Below are positions 26,032-39,801 of a stretch of DNA of 64,000 nucleotides, piece after piece. The translations under genes were made by a program, and so were the position numbers. Location: NCBI RefSeq assembly GCF_029168945.1, contig NC_083604.1, positions 42,217,686-42,281,685 on the forward strand, written 5' to 3'. The stretch comes from Cannabis sativa. Lineage: Eukaryota; Streptophyta; Magnoliopsida; Rosales; Cannabaceae. How positions within the stretch are numbered: the first letter of the stretch is position 1; every line of letters begins with the position of its first letter. The notes under the pieces are model-generated. The model was not told the DNA's origin and made no database searches. It worked only from the letters and a program-made list of their open reading frames with translations.

Positions 26032-27400
26032 CCACCAAAGGACCCAGCCATGCCTTAAACAAGTTTATCCACCTTTTACATACTTTAATATCTTTTATCT
26101 TTGGGGATAAGGATCTTTTTTTTTTTTTGTATATGCAGAGATAATTTTTTATGCCCTTGCTACGGGGCTTTTAAGTATGTAGTCATATTTCTTGAAGAGT
26201 GCAGAGAAAATTTTGAATTTTGAAAGGTCAAAAATTTTAAATTGGGAAAAAGTGGTAACTTGAAGTCGTAAAGGGTATTAATACCCAAAGAGGCAATTCA
26301 CGTGAAAGAGGATGGGAGATCCATGATCAAACCTCAAGAAACACAAGCTTCATCAAATGGTTGGGGAGTTCAACAATCCAAGCTTGTCATCACAATTGAT
26401 GATCCATAGAATTGAGGCACAGATCAATGATGAAGATGACATTTATTAATTTTTGCGCCAAAAAAGTGAACAACCGTCAAAATATTATTTCTAGAAAGTA
26501 ACTCCTTGATACTCATGTCTTTCCACCACCATTCGGCTGACACATGGATATACCACAATCAAAGAACAAAAGTCACCTTCTACGATCGATCAACACTTGG
26601 AAAGTCGTGATATTACTTCTCATCCTCCACATGTCCACACTGATGGAGTGATGCAAGACTCCACCATACACAACATTTTGAAAGTCAGGGGTAAATGTTA
26701 TGTGCATTTTCAGCTGTGGACACGTGGAATCTAGGTCAGCATCAAAGGCCCACCAGTGGGTCCCCATGGAAGAGAAGTTGGGCCAAGCCCAAATTATATA
26801 GGACCTTCCAGGAATGTACTTCAGCTCCGTGATCGAATAACCTTCCGCCAGTGGCAGCTCGTGTTCGGAATGAGGTCCAGTACCGTGAGGCCAGAAGGGT
26901 AAGACAACATATTCTTGGGAGACCAGTCCGATTTCCCATTTTATTCTTGCATACAAATAAGGAAATATCAGTTTGCCAGATCTCGGCAATGAATCACATC
27001 AAGCTAAAAGGGAAAACTTCCTAAAATAGATATCAAGCAATTAATTAACAGGTAATCCACAATTGTAGGATACTATTTTGACTAATTCTAACTGTATCCA
27101 ATCTGCCTATTCAACATATCTTCTCTTTCGTGGGATGGACTTAACGAGTCAACCCAAGTGTGTAATTCTCAAAACTATAAATAATCAATGAATCCTATGG
27201 ATTAAGGGTTGAATTCTCTTGCGATACTTGCTCAAGCAAACTTAAGAACTTACATTCATTTTATTCCCAAAGGCTTTTCAAGCTAAAGAGTTACATAATA
27301 ACATTGACTCGTGGACTAAGGCTTAGTTAACACCCCAATCACGTAAAAATTGTTTATTTCTTCAGTTCTTATTATTTATAATTAGTTTTCTAAAAATCTC
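26032..27400 (+). other. Non-coding tail after the pseudogene, possibly an LTR remnant
   Basis: After the stop at 26031 there is a T-rich stretch (26118-26130). Further on are a TATAAAT (near 27176) and a 'GACTCGTGGACTAAGGC...CACGTAAAAA' tail (27305-27350) that reminds me of 3' ends of some plant gypsy LTRs. I could not find a second copy or clean ends. The antisense frame 26573-26989 has no recognisable domain. Confidence 0.3.
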
Positions 27401-27831
27401 GGTAAACAATTAAATATAAAAAAAAAATTAATTAAGTACCTTGAATATAATTCAACTTAATAATTAATTTTATATTCAATTAAATATCAGAAAAATACAA
27501 ATTAGTTTACTAGAAAATAATTATCTAGAATTTATTTCATTAAACTAAGTGTGTTTTTCTAAATTAATTTCAAAATAATCTAATAAAAAATTAATTTCAT
27601 ATATTTTAAAATTAATTATGTTGCTAATCAATTTTAATTACGTTAAACTAATATAATTAGCCTAATACAATTATTTAAATAATGGTAAATGGGTCTTCAC
27701 AATTGTGATAGTTCATGTGAGGAAGGATTGGGCTAGTATGTCGTACCCACTACTATGACCCTTGACTCTCACACGAGGCCTAAAAGAGAGTTACTTAACC
27801 TTTAAATAAATAATTATTATTGGTAGAAATT
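27401..27831 (-). mobile_element. Leader fragment of a copia-type element (G?)
   Basis: The minus strand matches the mid-leader block of F (9500-9730) and E (17520-17750), including the 'GTGGGTACGACATACT' loop near 27735-27752. It is probably part of the internal region whose 3' end is at 21412-21764, with the middle lost. Confidence 0.65.
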
Positions 27832-28405
27832 ACACAATATATGAGAAAATTATAAGAGTTTACTTTTTTATGGCATAAATAAATAATACCATGAGGTTAT
27901 GGATTTTTTTTATTTTCTTACTTTTATATGGAATTTTTTCTGCCATATTTTTGTAAAAAAAGATGGAAATCCTATATTTTTAAAACAATAATAAGTTTTG
28001 CTAGAAAGGTTATCAGCCCTGGAAAAGTCACCAGTGCCGGAAAAGTTACCAAAAAGTCACTGTCACCGGAAAAGTCACCGTTGCCGGAAAAAGTCACGAC
28101 AATAGTCACTGAAAAAGTCATCAGAAGTAGATGTCTCAGATATAAACAAAAATAGAACTGGTTCTATAACATAATGAATAAAAATAAATAATACAAAATA
28201 ACTCAAATCGGTTATAATTGAAATATAACCGTTTGTGTAACATAATGAATAAATAACCAGTTGATAAATATAGCCAGTTCTTTATATATATATATATATA
28301 TTTTGACAAAGTGATTAGAAACACTCATGAATTTACGACGCAGACGTCTGCCACCAGCACTGGAACCTCCTCGAACCAGGATAGCTCATCGTCTAACCGC
28401 AGAGT
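27832..28405. other. Unclassified AT-rich block with GGAAAAGTCACC repeats
   Basis: At 28018-28125 the motif GGAAAAGTCACC recurs in degraded form about five or six times, partly as GCCGGAAAAGTCACC. A (TA)n run follows (28284-28302). No domain was recognised in any frame. The block ends at the A 5' LTR, and AGAGT (28401-28405) would be the left copy of A's target duplication. Confidence 0.45.
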
Positions 28406-29965
28406 TGTTGGGTTTTATGCCCTAAATAAAACTCCATTTCAATGTAATCCATTTTATTCAATATCAATAAAGAAACAGAAGTATTTTTTATTCATTTGTG
28501 TATGTTTTGGTTCATGTTATCAATTGCTTGTCTATTTGATTTATAAATTCATTTCAAACCATTTTCACATGCTTGATCCTGTTTATTGTGTTGTTAACAC
28601 ATTGAAAAGTAAACATGACTATGTGAATAAAGATTCCTAGATTTATCAGACACAGAATTTTACTGATATGATAATCTACAACAGAGTTTACTTGCATTTG
28701 GTATAATGCTATGTTCTTTCCAGAACATTGGTTATAGTAAAGCTTAGGTGGGTGCATGGAGTATGCATCGGAAGGGACCGATATTGAACTTTGACATAGA
28801 TTTATTAAACTTACCGTAATATCTATTCAAGTCAATATCGCCTAGTTGATCCTAGATCAAATGATCTCAATCCTGATATGATTAGGCTCAATCTCAAGAG
28901 TGTTATTCATGTTCTTTGATTTGTTAGTTAAGCCTACTTTTGGGTCAGGGTGATACGTACATTTTGGGAACACGGTAGTGCAATTGAGTGGGAGCGCTAA
29001 CATAAATATGGAATCTATAGCTTCTATCTGGCGAATAGAAAGTAAAGGATGATTTCCTTCGAGCTTGACCAAACAAAAATAAATGGTGGAGTACTCATTT
29101 CACATAATTGAAATATCCTTTATACGGGGTTAAGTGTTTTAAGGATAAAATACATTGTAGGGTGTTACGGTAATCTAATCCCTTTATAGTGTAGATCATT
29201 CATATAGAGGATCATTGATCAAATTAGGATTATAACAATGGATCACTAATGACGTGTCTATATGGTGGAACATATAGAGCGTTCTATATACTGAGAGTGC
29301 AATTGTAAGTTCTATGCGTGGATTCAACGAAGAATTAATAAGTCAGTGAATTTAGGTTATAAATTCTTGATCTGCTTATTGGAAGCTCGGTTATATAGAC
29401 CCATGGTCCCCCCACTAGTTGAGACAATATTACTTGTAAGACTCATTTAATTGGTTTTGATTAATCAATTACAATTCTCAAATTAGACTATGTCTATTTG
29501 TGAATTTTTCACTAAGTAAGGGCGAAATTGTAAAGAAAGAGTTTTTAGGGCATATTTGTTAATTAAGATACTTTGTATGGTTCAATTAATAAATATGATA
29601 AATGAAAATATTATTTAATAATTATTTATAGTTATTAAATAATTAGAATTGGCCACACACAGCAAGTGATACCTCAATCATAGTGAGGAAGATCGTGAAG
29701 AAAGACATTCAACAAGAAGGAGATTCAACACTAAAGAAAGGAGAGAAAGAGATCCAGGTTCAGATCTTGATAATACTCTGCGACAGAAAGGATACAAGGG
29801 TTAGAGATCTGAACGGAAGGAGACATTTTATTCTGCTGCACCCAATGTAAGGTTTCTCATACTTTATATGTGTTTAATTTATAATCGTTTTAGAAGTTCA
29901 TATTTAGGGTGTTAATCAACATACTTGTGAGTAGATCTAAGATTTTTGTAAAATAATTTCCAGCA
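28406..29965 (+). repeat. 5' LTR of element A, 1.56 kb, promoter segment deleted
   Basis: It starts TGTTGGGTTTTATGCCC and ends TTTCCAGCA (expected CCAACA). Compared with the C and B LTRs it lacks about 300 bases between 'GAATTGGC' and 'CACACACAGCAAG' (junction near 29651-29654). That is the stretch holding the TATAAATAG box in the other LTRs. Confidence 0.9.
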
Positions 29966-29966
29966 A

Positions 29967-29984
29967 CTGGCCTCAGAGCCATGG
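29967..29984 (+). other. Primer binding site of A (mutated)
   Basis: CTGGCCTCAGAGCCATGG lies one base after the LTR. It equals the TGGTATCAGAGCC site for initiator Met tRNA with two changed bases. Confidence 0.8.
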
Positions 29985-32850
29985 TAATTTATTTGCTTGC
30001 AAGAAATTTGGACTTAAAACGATTTGTTTGTATTTTGGATGGTATCATGTTGTTTTGTGTGTTGTATGATGATTGATTGATGTTTGTGAATTTTTCGTGA
30101 AAAATAATTGAAAATCTGAATCTGAAATTATTTTTTTTTGGATAGTTTGGAAAAAATTAAGCAATTTACTTTTTTTACAGAACTCAATTTCGATTTAATT
30201 TAAATTAGTTATGATTTTTTGAAGTTTTAAAAAATATCAGGGTGACACCACTCAAACACGCGCACGCGGATGGCCTATTTCCTCGGCCAGACGCGTGTTA
30301 GGACAAGTTTTGTCCGAAGCAACACGCGCATGGGGTGTCTGAAACCCCATTCTGCGTGCCAAAATTATGCTGGACACTCCCAGTGCCGAGTTTTCTCGGC
30401 CGTGCACCCTCCCCAGCGCCCGCGGACACTGTCTGTACAGCTCGCAATTTTTTTCGTTTTTCTTCGATTTTTCATGCTATTTCATGGAATTAACTTCCGA
30501 TTTTTTGTGTAGTTTTGTATTTTGATTTTTACTTTTCAATTTTCAAATCTAATATCAGAAATAAATTAATTTGAATTTTTTTAAATTTAATTTTAGATAT
30601 TAGTGTAATTTGAATTTGAAAACAAGTAAAAATCTATCTTTTTTACTTGATTTTGTATCTTATTTTAAAATTTAATTATTTTATCTTATTTTTTAAATTT
30701 AAAGGTCATATATTAAATATTTTTCTTTAAATTAATTTTTTTTAATTATTTGACTTTATTTAAATTTAAAATAAGATTACTATAATCATGTAATTTTAAA
30801 TAGAAGTAAGATATTTTGCTAACTTTTAAATTTTTTTATTTTTCATTAAATCATAAAATCTAAAAAATATTTATTTTTTTTATTTTATATTTAATTTATA
30901 AAATAACTTTAAAAATTTAAAAGGTGGTTAGCAATTATTTTTGAAATGATATTTAGGTTAGTTGAAACCTAATTTTTCAATAATTATAGGTTTAATTTTA
31001 AATTTTTATTTTATTTTATTTAAATACCGAATTTTTTAAAAAAATTATTTAAATATTTTCGAAAATTATTATTTAAAATTAAATAATTCCTACATCCAAC
31101 TATCCAATTCATCTTGTTGCAGGAGTATGTGTTTTAGCTTGTTTGTAAGTTTTATAAAACCTATTATTGCTTGATCTAAATTGCCATGGTGAACTTGTTG
31201 ACAGATCCAATGATCTGATTTTAACCCATGGTTCAATTGTCAATAGGTCAAGTAAATAATTTGTAACAGGTAAATTTTACAATCTTCTTTCATCTGTGTA
31301 TGACCTAGCAACATGATAGGATCCATCCAAATGTGTGCCTGTGTGAGCCTATATGTTTAATTTTGTTATAGATGCATATAGGTTGTTGTTGCTAAATAAA
31401 ATATCATAGATTTTGATAGATTTTATTTAGGCCCATTTAGTTTTTGGGCCTATTCAATTAATAACAGTTGTTCATTTTAAGGTTAAATTCCTCTCTTTCG
31501 GGCCTTGTGTCAGAGCTGGGGCCCAATAGAAGTGGGTACGACATACTGAACCCAGCTCCCCCTCACATGAACTACCCCAATTGTGAAGACCCATTTGCCT
31601 GATTTGGATAACTGTACTAGGTTAATTAAATTAGTTTAACCTAATAAAATTGATTAGCAACATAATTAATTTTATTTATTTTGAAATTAATTTAAGAAAA
31701 ACATAGTTTAATGAATTATATTCAAAGCTAAACTATATGTATTTTCTTGTATTTAATTAAATATAGAATTATAACCAACTAGATTCTTTCTGAAGTTTAA
31801 TTTAAATTTTTCATTAAATATTCCTATTTAAGTTGAAAATTAGTTATCTCTAACTAATCAACTTAAATCTGAATATCTTTTGAATTTCAAATTTCAAAAT
31901 TAAGTTGAGGAATTTTAGGAATTGGTTATTAAGATTCTTTAGATATTTTTTAAGTTGATATTTTTTCAAATATTAACTTAAAATGGAATATTTTCAAATT
32001 AAGTGGTTACAACTTAATTTGATATTTAATTAAATCTAATTTGAAAGATATTTAATTTGATTTTTTAAATTCTTCTAAACAACTTATACAAGATATTTTC
32101 AAATTTGTTCCATTATTTTCGAATTTATTTTTTAAATTTAAATAATAATTGAAATTTAATTAAAGTTGATTTTTTTATTTAAACCAACTTTAATTTGTAA
32201 TTTTTCATTATTAAAATATGGAACAGATGATTAAATAAAATACATATTTTTAAATAATGAGCTTTAATCAAAAGATATTCGATCTCCATTGTTGGTCTTA
32301 CAGTAGTTAAATTTTTTCAATATAACCTCGAGACGCTAGACTTCGTCCCCCTTATGGATGGTTATTCGTTGAAAACTTTTAACACCGTAAGATCTCATTT
32401 GATAAGTGTTTTGTGAGTTTTCGTCTCTATTAGACTCTCCCCTACGGTGACTACTTAGAGATAAACTCATAAAACATGAAACAATGGTGGAAGCTCATAA
32501 AATGAGAATAACCTTGACTCTCGCCTAACGGGACAACGTTGGATTCTCATTTTGATCGAATAAAAGGTTGCTAAATGGTTTTATTTTAGATGAGCTGACT
32601 ACTCTATTCAAATAATGTTATCTTTGACTCTCGCCTACCGGGACACTGTATTTCATTATGTTGGAAACCTTGGAAAATAAACTATGTTAGATTTAGTATT
32701 TTTATAACATAAGTGATTATTTTTTATTTTCTGAACTTGTGTATGAATTTGAACCAAAACCTTACTTCTGTTTTATACATGTGTTGTAGTGCCAATAACC
32801 CTCATCCCATTCCACTCCTAGTTAATATCTTAGCAAATTAACTTGAAGAT
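29985..32850 (+). other. Leader of element A (non-coding)
   Basis: It is AT-rich with three conserved islands: a GC-rich block (30240-30450) with GCCGAG-TTTT-CTCGGC at 30385-30400; the mid-leader block (31425-31620); and the pre-coding module (32277-32650). In that module a 12-bp outer stem (32409-32420 with 32463-32474) encloses TCTCTA/TAGAGA, and two TTGACTCTCGCC motifs lie at 32514 and 32624. No gag follows. Confidence 0.7.
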
Positions 32851-35800
32851 ATGAATAAAACTCCTGGTCAGAGTAATACTTCAAATGTGCTCATGATGAA
32901 CATGAAATTCCAGAAAGCAGGTAAGCTGGGAATTGTTCACTCTGAAGAGCAAATAGTTCATAACTCCATAAATCCTACTATTTCAAGCTTAGTTGAGAAG
33001 ATAAGAGAAAGTGATTCCACTTCCTCAAGTTATACTTCACAACAAAATGAACCGGCAAGAACAACAATTCACAAACGAATAAGCAGTGATGCTTTAGTCT
33101 TCGAATCATGTGTTTTAGAGAATGATAAATCCATTTGGATTCTTGATTCTGGGTCTACAAACCATGTAAGTTGTTCATTGCAATTGCTTGAGAAATGGAA
33201 TTATGTGAAATCCGTAGAGTTGAAACTTAAGGTTGGTAATGGCGAAATGGTTTCAGTTAGAGCTAGAGGAAAAGCCAAACTCAAGTTTCAAAACAGAATT
33301 TTGGAATTAGACAATGTCTTATACATTCCAAATTTCAGTAGAAACTTGGTTTCTGTTTCATGCTTACAATTGCAACAATACAAATTAGATTTTTCGAGTT
33401 CTGGTTCTACCATTTCTCGAAATGACATTCATATTTGCGTTGCATCCATGGAACAGGGGCTTTATTTTCTTAGACCAGAAACACCATTTGCCCTACATAA
33501 CGAACTTTTTAAAGTAGCTAAACCTAGAAACCACAAAAATCAAAAGATTGATGATGATAATGAAACATATCTGTGGCATTTACGTTTAGGTCACACAGGC
33601 TATGACAGACTAAATAGGCTAACCAAAGACAGTCCATTGAAAAATGTCGTCTTAGGTGAATTACCTGTTTGTGAGTCTTGCCTCGAAGGAAAGATGACCA
33701 AACATTCTTTCTCTGCAAAGGGAGAGCGTGCCAAACAACCCCTAGGGTTAGTGCATTCAGATATTTGCGGACCTTTGAATGTAAAAGCCCGAGGTGGTTA
33801 TGAGTACTTTGTCATTTTCATTGACGATTACTCTAGATATGGACATATTTACCTTATGCATAAGAAATCTGAAACGTTTGAAAAGTTTTGGCTCAAAACC
33901 AATTGGGTAAAACGTTAAAGATCTTGCGAACTGATAGGGGTGGAGAATATATGGATATGCAGTTCAAAGATCATTTAATTGAACTTGGAATTGAATCCCA
34001 ATTAACTGCCCCTAGCACTCCACAGCAAAATGGAGTTGCAGAAACACGGAATCGCACGCTTTTGGAAATGGTTAGGCCCATGCTTAGTTATTCAACTCTA
34101 CCTACATCCTTCTGGGGATATGCAATTCAGATGGCAACCGACATTTTAAATGTTGTTCCATCTAAATCAATCCCTAAGACACCTTTAGAACTATGGAATG
34201 GTTGTACACCTAGCTTACGCCATTACAGAATCTGGGGGTGCCCTGCTCATGTCTTAAGAAAGAAAGATGGCAAACTTGAATCACGAACTAAAGTTTGCAT
34301 GTTTGTCGAAAATTATAAAGAGACTAGGGGTGGACTGTTTTATAGTCACAAGGATAACAAAGTGTTTGTTTCTACAAATACTACTTTTCTTGAAGAAAAC
34401 TATATTAAAGACAACAAACCAAAAAGTAAAGTTGTTTTAGAGGAAATGCTTTCAGATATAACTCCTTCCATTGTTCCGTCCTCTTCCACTCAAAAAGAGG
34501 ATAATTCCACTCCCTCAGTCGAACCAACTGAGAAAACTACTACCAAAGTTCCTGTTCAGAAGATCACCGCTCCTCGTCATAGTGGGAGGGTTTTCACAAA
34601 ACCAGCTCGTTATGGCTTGGATGGTGAAATCAATATGGTCGTTGGTGACAATATTGATGACGACCCATTAACCTATAAATAGGAAATGGCTAATCCACAA
34701 CGGAAATGATGGTCAGCCGGCATGGATTCAGAAATGGATTCCATGAAAAAGAACAAAGTCTGGGAATACGTAGACGCACCTGATGACTATCATCCAATCA
34801 GATGTAAGTGGGTTTACAAGAAGAAAAGAGGCGCTGGAGGCGAAGTCGAAACTTTTAAAGTTAGACTTGTAGCCAAGGGTTATACCCAAAGAGAAGGTGT
34901 GGACTATGAGGAAATTTTTAGTCCTGTTGCCATGCTCAAATCCATTCGAATTCTTCTCTCCATAGCTGCTGCTTTCGATTATGAAATCTGGCAAATGGAT
35001 GTTAAGACTGCCTTCCTTAATGGGGTACTTGAAGAAACCATCTATATGGAGCAACCAGAAGGCTATGTTCTTCAAGGGCGGGAAAAGAAAGTTTGCAAAT
35101 TAAATAAGTCTATCTATGGACTAAAGCAAGCTTCTCGCTCATGGAACAAAAGGTTTGATGAAATCATCAAGACCTACGGCTTTCTTCAGAATGAAGATGA
35201 ACCTTGTGTTTACCAACTCAAGGAAGACCAAGTAGTAGTATTCCTAGTCCTTTATGTTGACGACATTTTGATTATTGGAAACAATATCAAGAAAATGACT
35301 AACATCAAGGAATGGCTTAACACTCAATTCGATATGAAAGATTTGGGTGAGGCAGCCTATGTTCCTGGTATTCAGATTATTAGAAATCGGAAGAACAGAT
35401 CTCTTGCTCTCTCTCAAACAACCTATATTGACAAAGTTTTAGAGAGATTCTCCATGATCAACACCAATGGGGGAATATGCCTTCTAGATATGGTATTCGT
35501 CTATCTAAGGAACAGTCTCCTACTGATCCTCAAGAGATAGAGGACATGGCGAAAATTCCTTATGCTTCTGCAGTTGGAAGTCTAATGTATGTAATGTTAT
35601 GCACTAGACCTGACATCTGCTATGCAGTTGGAATTGTGAGCAGGAATCAGTCAAATCCAGGACAGGAACATTGGAATGCAGTTAAGTATATTCTGAAATA
35701 CTTAAAGAGTACAAGGAATCTTGTGTTAGTCTACAAGGGTGGTGCTTTAAATCCCATAGGCTATATCGATTCAGATTTCCAGGCATGTCTTGAAGACAGG

Positions 35801-36179
35801 AAATCTACATCTGGGATGGTGTTTACTCTTGGGGTAGAGCAGTGGTTTGGAGAAGTGCTAAACAAACCGCGATATCGAACTCGACGATGGAAGCAGAATA
35901 CATAGCTGCAGCAGAAGCTGCTAAAGAGCTTGTCTGGCTAAGAAAGTTCTTCACCAGTATCGGTGTCGTGCCTGGAATGGAAAAGCCTCTGGTCCTACTT
36001 TGTGATAATGATGGAGCAATAGCCAATAGTAAGGAACCTCGAAGCCACAAGAGAAGCAAACACATAGAAATGAAGTATCACATCATCAGAGAATATGTAG
36101 CAAGAGGGGATGTACTGGTTGAGAAAGTGGACACAGAAGACAACTTAGCTGATCCATTCACCAAAGTCTTGGCAGTAAC
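32851..36179 (+). pseudogene. Copia pol of element A: protease, integrase, RT, RNase H; gag missing
   Basis: Order in the first segment (355 residues): protease WILDSGSTNHVSC (about residues 94-106), pre-integrase finger (H..H..CESC, about 240-280), then integrase HSDICGPL...FIDDYSR. It continues at 33888 with TDRGGEY and STPQQNGVAE. Reverse transcriptase (34722 on) has MDVKTAFLNG and YVDDIL; RNase H ends in ADPFTK. Integrase before RT is the copia order. Defects: small deletion or frame change near 33890-33918, in-frame stops at 34680-34682 and 34707-34709, frame changes near 35470 and 35833. The 3' end is split off by element B. Relatives have a Gag with a CCHC knuckle before protease; here about 90 unrelated, Ser-rich residues stand there. 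The start at 32851 is only the first ATG. Confidence 0.88.
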
Positions 36180-37612
36180 TGTTGGGTTTTATGCCCTAAA
36201 TAAAACTCATTTCATATAATCAGATTTACTTATTAATAAAGATCAGAAATAACATTTTATGTTGCATGGTTCACACGATTTATTTCATGATTATATGTTT
36301 ATATAATGTATGAATTTTTTTAAGTCCAGAACATATGAGTTGGTTAAAGATTATAGTGTTGTCAGCACAGTGGAATATAATCTTTATTATATGTTCAAAA
36401 GTTGATTCCCTGATTTGTCAGAACACTGGATTTAGACTGACATGGTATAATCAGCGATAGGTATTCTTACACCTCGGAAAAGTGTTATGTCCTTTCCAGG
36501 ACATTGGCAAAGTTTACCAGTATCAGATGTATGGAGTATACATCGGAAGGGACCGATATTGAACTTTGATTAGATATGTTGAAATTTACCGTAATATCTA
36601 TTCAATTCAATATCAACTGTTGATCCTAGATCACATGATCGAAATCCTGATATGGTTAGTCTCAATTTCAAGAGTGTTACTCGTGTTCTTTGATTTGTTA
36701 GTTAAGCCTAGTTTTGTATCAGGGTGATACGTACATTTTGGGAACACGGTAGTACAATTGAGTGGGAGCGCTAACATAAATATGGAATCTATAGCTTCTA
36801 TTTGGCAAATAGAAGTAAAGGATGATTTCCTTCGAGCTTAACCAAACGAAGATAAATGGTGGAGATCTCATTTCACTTAGGTGAAATATCATTTATACAG
36901 GGTTAAGTGTTTTAAGGATAAAATACATTGTAGGGTGTTACGGTAATTTAATCCTGTACAGTGTAAATCATCTATATAGAGGATCATTGATCACATTAGG
37001 GTTATAACAATGGATAACTAATGACGTGTCTATATCGTGGAACATATAGAGCGTTTCTATATGACTGAGAGTGCAATTCCAAGTTCTAAGTGTGGATTCA
37101 ATGAGGAATTAATAAGTTAGGGAATTTACTTGGTAAATTCGGTTCGACTTATTGGAAGCTCGGTTATATAGACCCATGATCCTCATACTAGTTGAGGCCA
37201 TACTGCTTGTAAGACTCAGTTAATTGATTTTAATTAATCAATTAAAATTCTAAAAGTTAGACTATGTCTACTTTATGAATTTTCACTAAGAAAGGGCGAA
37301 ATTGTAAAGAAAAGAGATTTTAGGTTTATTTATTAATTATGATATTTTATATGTCTAAATTAATAAATATATTAAATGGCAATATTATTTGATAATTATT
37401 TCCAAGTTATTAAATAATTAGAATTGGCATTTAAAAGGTTAAATTGGAAAATTGGCATTTTTGAGAAAATGGAAATGGAAAATAACAAAATGGGAAAGTT
37501 GCAAAGTGAGGCCCAATACCCTTTGTATGGCCGGCCCTTGCATAGGAAATTCTATTTGTAGTTTCCATTATTTTAATGCCATGCAATTCTAACCTAAACC
37601 TAGAGGGTTTTC

Positions 37613-37620
37613 TATAAATA
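37613..37620 (+). promoter_or_regulatory. TATA box of the B 5' LTR
   Basis: TATAAATA stands about 300 bases before the LTR end, in the segment that is conserved in B, C, E, F and S and deleted from A. Confidence 0.6.
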
Positions 37621-37906
37621 GAAAGTGTTGGCTTGAGGAAACTAAGACACACATCTTTGATGACTTTGTTTCTCTCAGAAAAAGCCTCACACACCTCTCT
37701 CTCTCTCTCTTTTCTTCTCTCTAAATTTCGAAACTTCTTGTGAATGAGTAGTGCCCACACACATCAAGTGGTATCTCAATCATAGTATGGAAGACTATGG
37801 AAATTCTACATCAAAGAAGAAGAAAAGAAGATCCAGGTTCAGATCTTGGTGATGCTCTGCTACAGAAAGGAATCAAGGGCTAGAGATCTGAACGAAAGGA
37901 GTCATA

Positions 37907-39801
37907 TGTTGGAAATTATTTTACCAGGATCTTAGATCTACTCACAAGTATGTTTATTAACATCCTAAATATGAACTTTCTAAAACGATAAATTACACAT
38001 ATAAAGTTTAAGAAACCTTACATTGGGTGCAGCGGAATAATATGACTCCTTCCGTTCAGATATCTAGCCCTTGATTCCTTTCTGTAGCAGAGCATTATCA
38101 ATATCTGAACCTGGATCTCTTTCTCTGAATCTTTGATGCTGAAACTCCTTTGCTGATGATCTTTCTTCACGATCTTCCTCACTATGATTGAGGTATCACT
38201 TGATGTGTGTGGGCACTACTCATACACTAAGAAATTTCGAAATTTCAAGAGGGAAGAGAAAGAAGAAGTGGCAGCTAAAGATAGGGAGAGAGAAAGGCTC
38301 AGGTTTTTCTCTGAAGGAAAAATAGAAAATTTTAGTGTAATTTTCCTGAAGCCTTCACTATCTATTTATAGCATTCCACTAGGGTTAGGTTTGAATTATT
38401 TGACATTAAAATAATGAAAATATCAGTTTAAATTTCCTACAAAAGTGGCAGGCCATACACTTAGTGGATTGGGCCGTGCTTTTTGCAATTTTGAAATTTT
38501 AACACCTTTTGTATCTGATTTTCTCAAAAATGTCAATTTCCTAATTCAACCATTTAAATGCCAATTCTAACTATTTAATAACTATAAATAATTATTAAAT
38601 AATATTGTCATTTATCATATTCATTAATTGAACCATACAAAGTATCATAATTAACAAATATGCCCCTATAAACTCTTTCTTTACAATTTTGCCCTTACTT
38701 AGTGAAAAATTCACAAATAGACATAGTCTAATTTGAGAATTATAATTGATTAATCAAAACCAATTACATGAGTCTTACAAGAAATATTATCTCAACTAGT
38801 GGGGGGACCATGGGTCTATATAACCGAGCTTCCAATAAGTAGATCAAGAATTTAGCACTAAAATTCACTAGCTTATTAATTCTTCGTTGAATCCACGCAT
38901 AGAACTTAGAATTGCACTCTCAGTATATAGAATGCTCTATATGTTCCACCATATAGACACATCATTAGTTATCCATTGTTATAATCCTAATTTGATCAAT
39001 GATCCTCTATATGAATGATCTACACTGTAAAGGGATTAAATTACCGTTACACCCTACAATGTATTTATTCCTTAAAACACTTGACCCCGTATAAATGATA
39101 TTTCAGCTTATATGAAATGAGTACTCCACCATTTATGTTCGTTTGGTCAAGCTCGAAGGAGATCATCCTTTGCTTACTATTCGCCAGATAGAAGCTATAG
39201 ATTCCATGTTTATGATAGCGCTCCCACTCAATTGCACTACCGTGTTCCCAAAAAGTACGTATCACCCTGACCAAAAGGTAGGCTTAACTCACAATTCAAG
39301 GAACACGAATAGCCTTTCAAGATTGAGCCTAATCATATCAGGATTAAGATCATTTGATCTAGGATCAACTAGGCGATATTGACTTGAATAGATTTTACGG
39401 TAAGTTTAATAAATCTAAGTCAAAGTTCAATATCGGTCCCTTCCGATGCATACTCCATGCATCCAACCTGAGCTTTACTTTAACCAATGTTCTGGAAAGA
39501 ACATAGTATTTCTCCAAATACAAGTAAACTCTTGTTGTAGATTATCATATCAGTAAAACCCTGTGTCTGATAAATCTAGGAAACTTTATTCACATAGTCA
39601 TGTTTACTTTCCAATGTGTTGACGGCACAATAAACAGGATCAAGTATGTGAAAGGGTTTCAGATGAATTTATACATTATGTACATATAATCATGAAATAA
39701 ATCATGTGAACCATGCAACATTAAATGTTATTTCTGATCTATATTAATAAGCAAATCTGATTATATTGAAATGAGTTTTATTTAGGGCATAAAACCCAAC
39801 A
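37907..39801 (-). mobile_element. Solo LTR S (minus strand) with TCATA target duplication
   Basis: A complete 1,895-base LTR in reverse orientation stands inside the B 5' LTR. It is flanked by TCATA at 37902-37906 and 39802-39806, with no interior and no second LTR. Solo LTRs arise by recombination between the two LTRs of an element. It is very close to the F 5' LTR. Its antisense TATA box lies near 38360. Confidence 0.95.

Noticed and set aside
26573..26989. 138-codon minus-strand frame
   Set aside because: No recognisable domain or start context, and it lies in a non-coding, possibly LTR-derived block.
33524..33718. Minus-strand frames within A pol (also 34728-35075 and 35823-36065)
   Set aside because: They are shadows of the recognised copia pol on the plus strand.
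36180..37906. Reading this LTR as the 3' LTR of element A
   Set aside because: Its first 450 bases differ from the A 5' LTR, no purine tract precedes it, and GTAAC duplications plus the resumed pol end at 57811 show it belongs to B.
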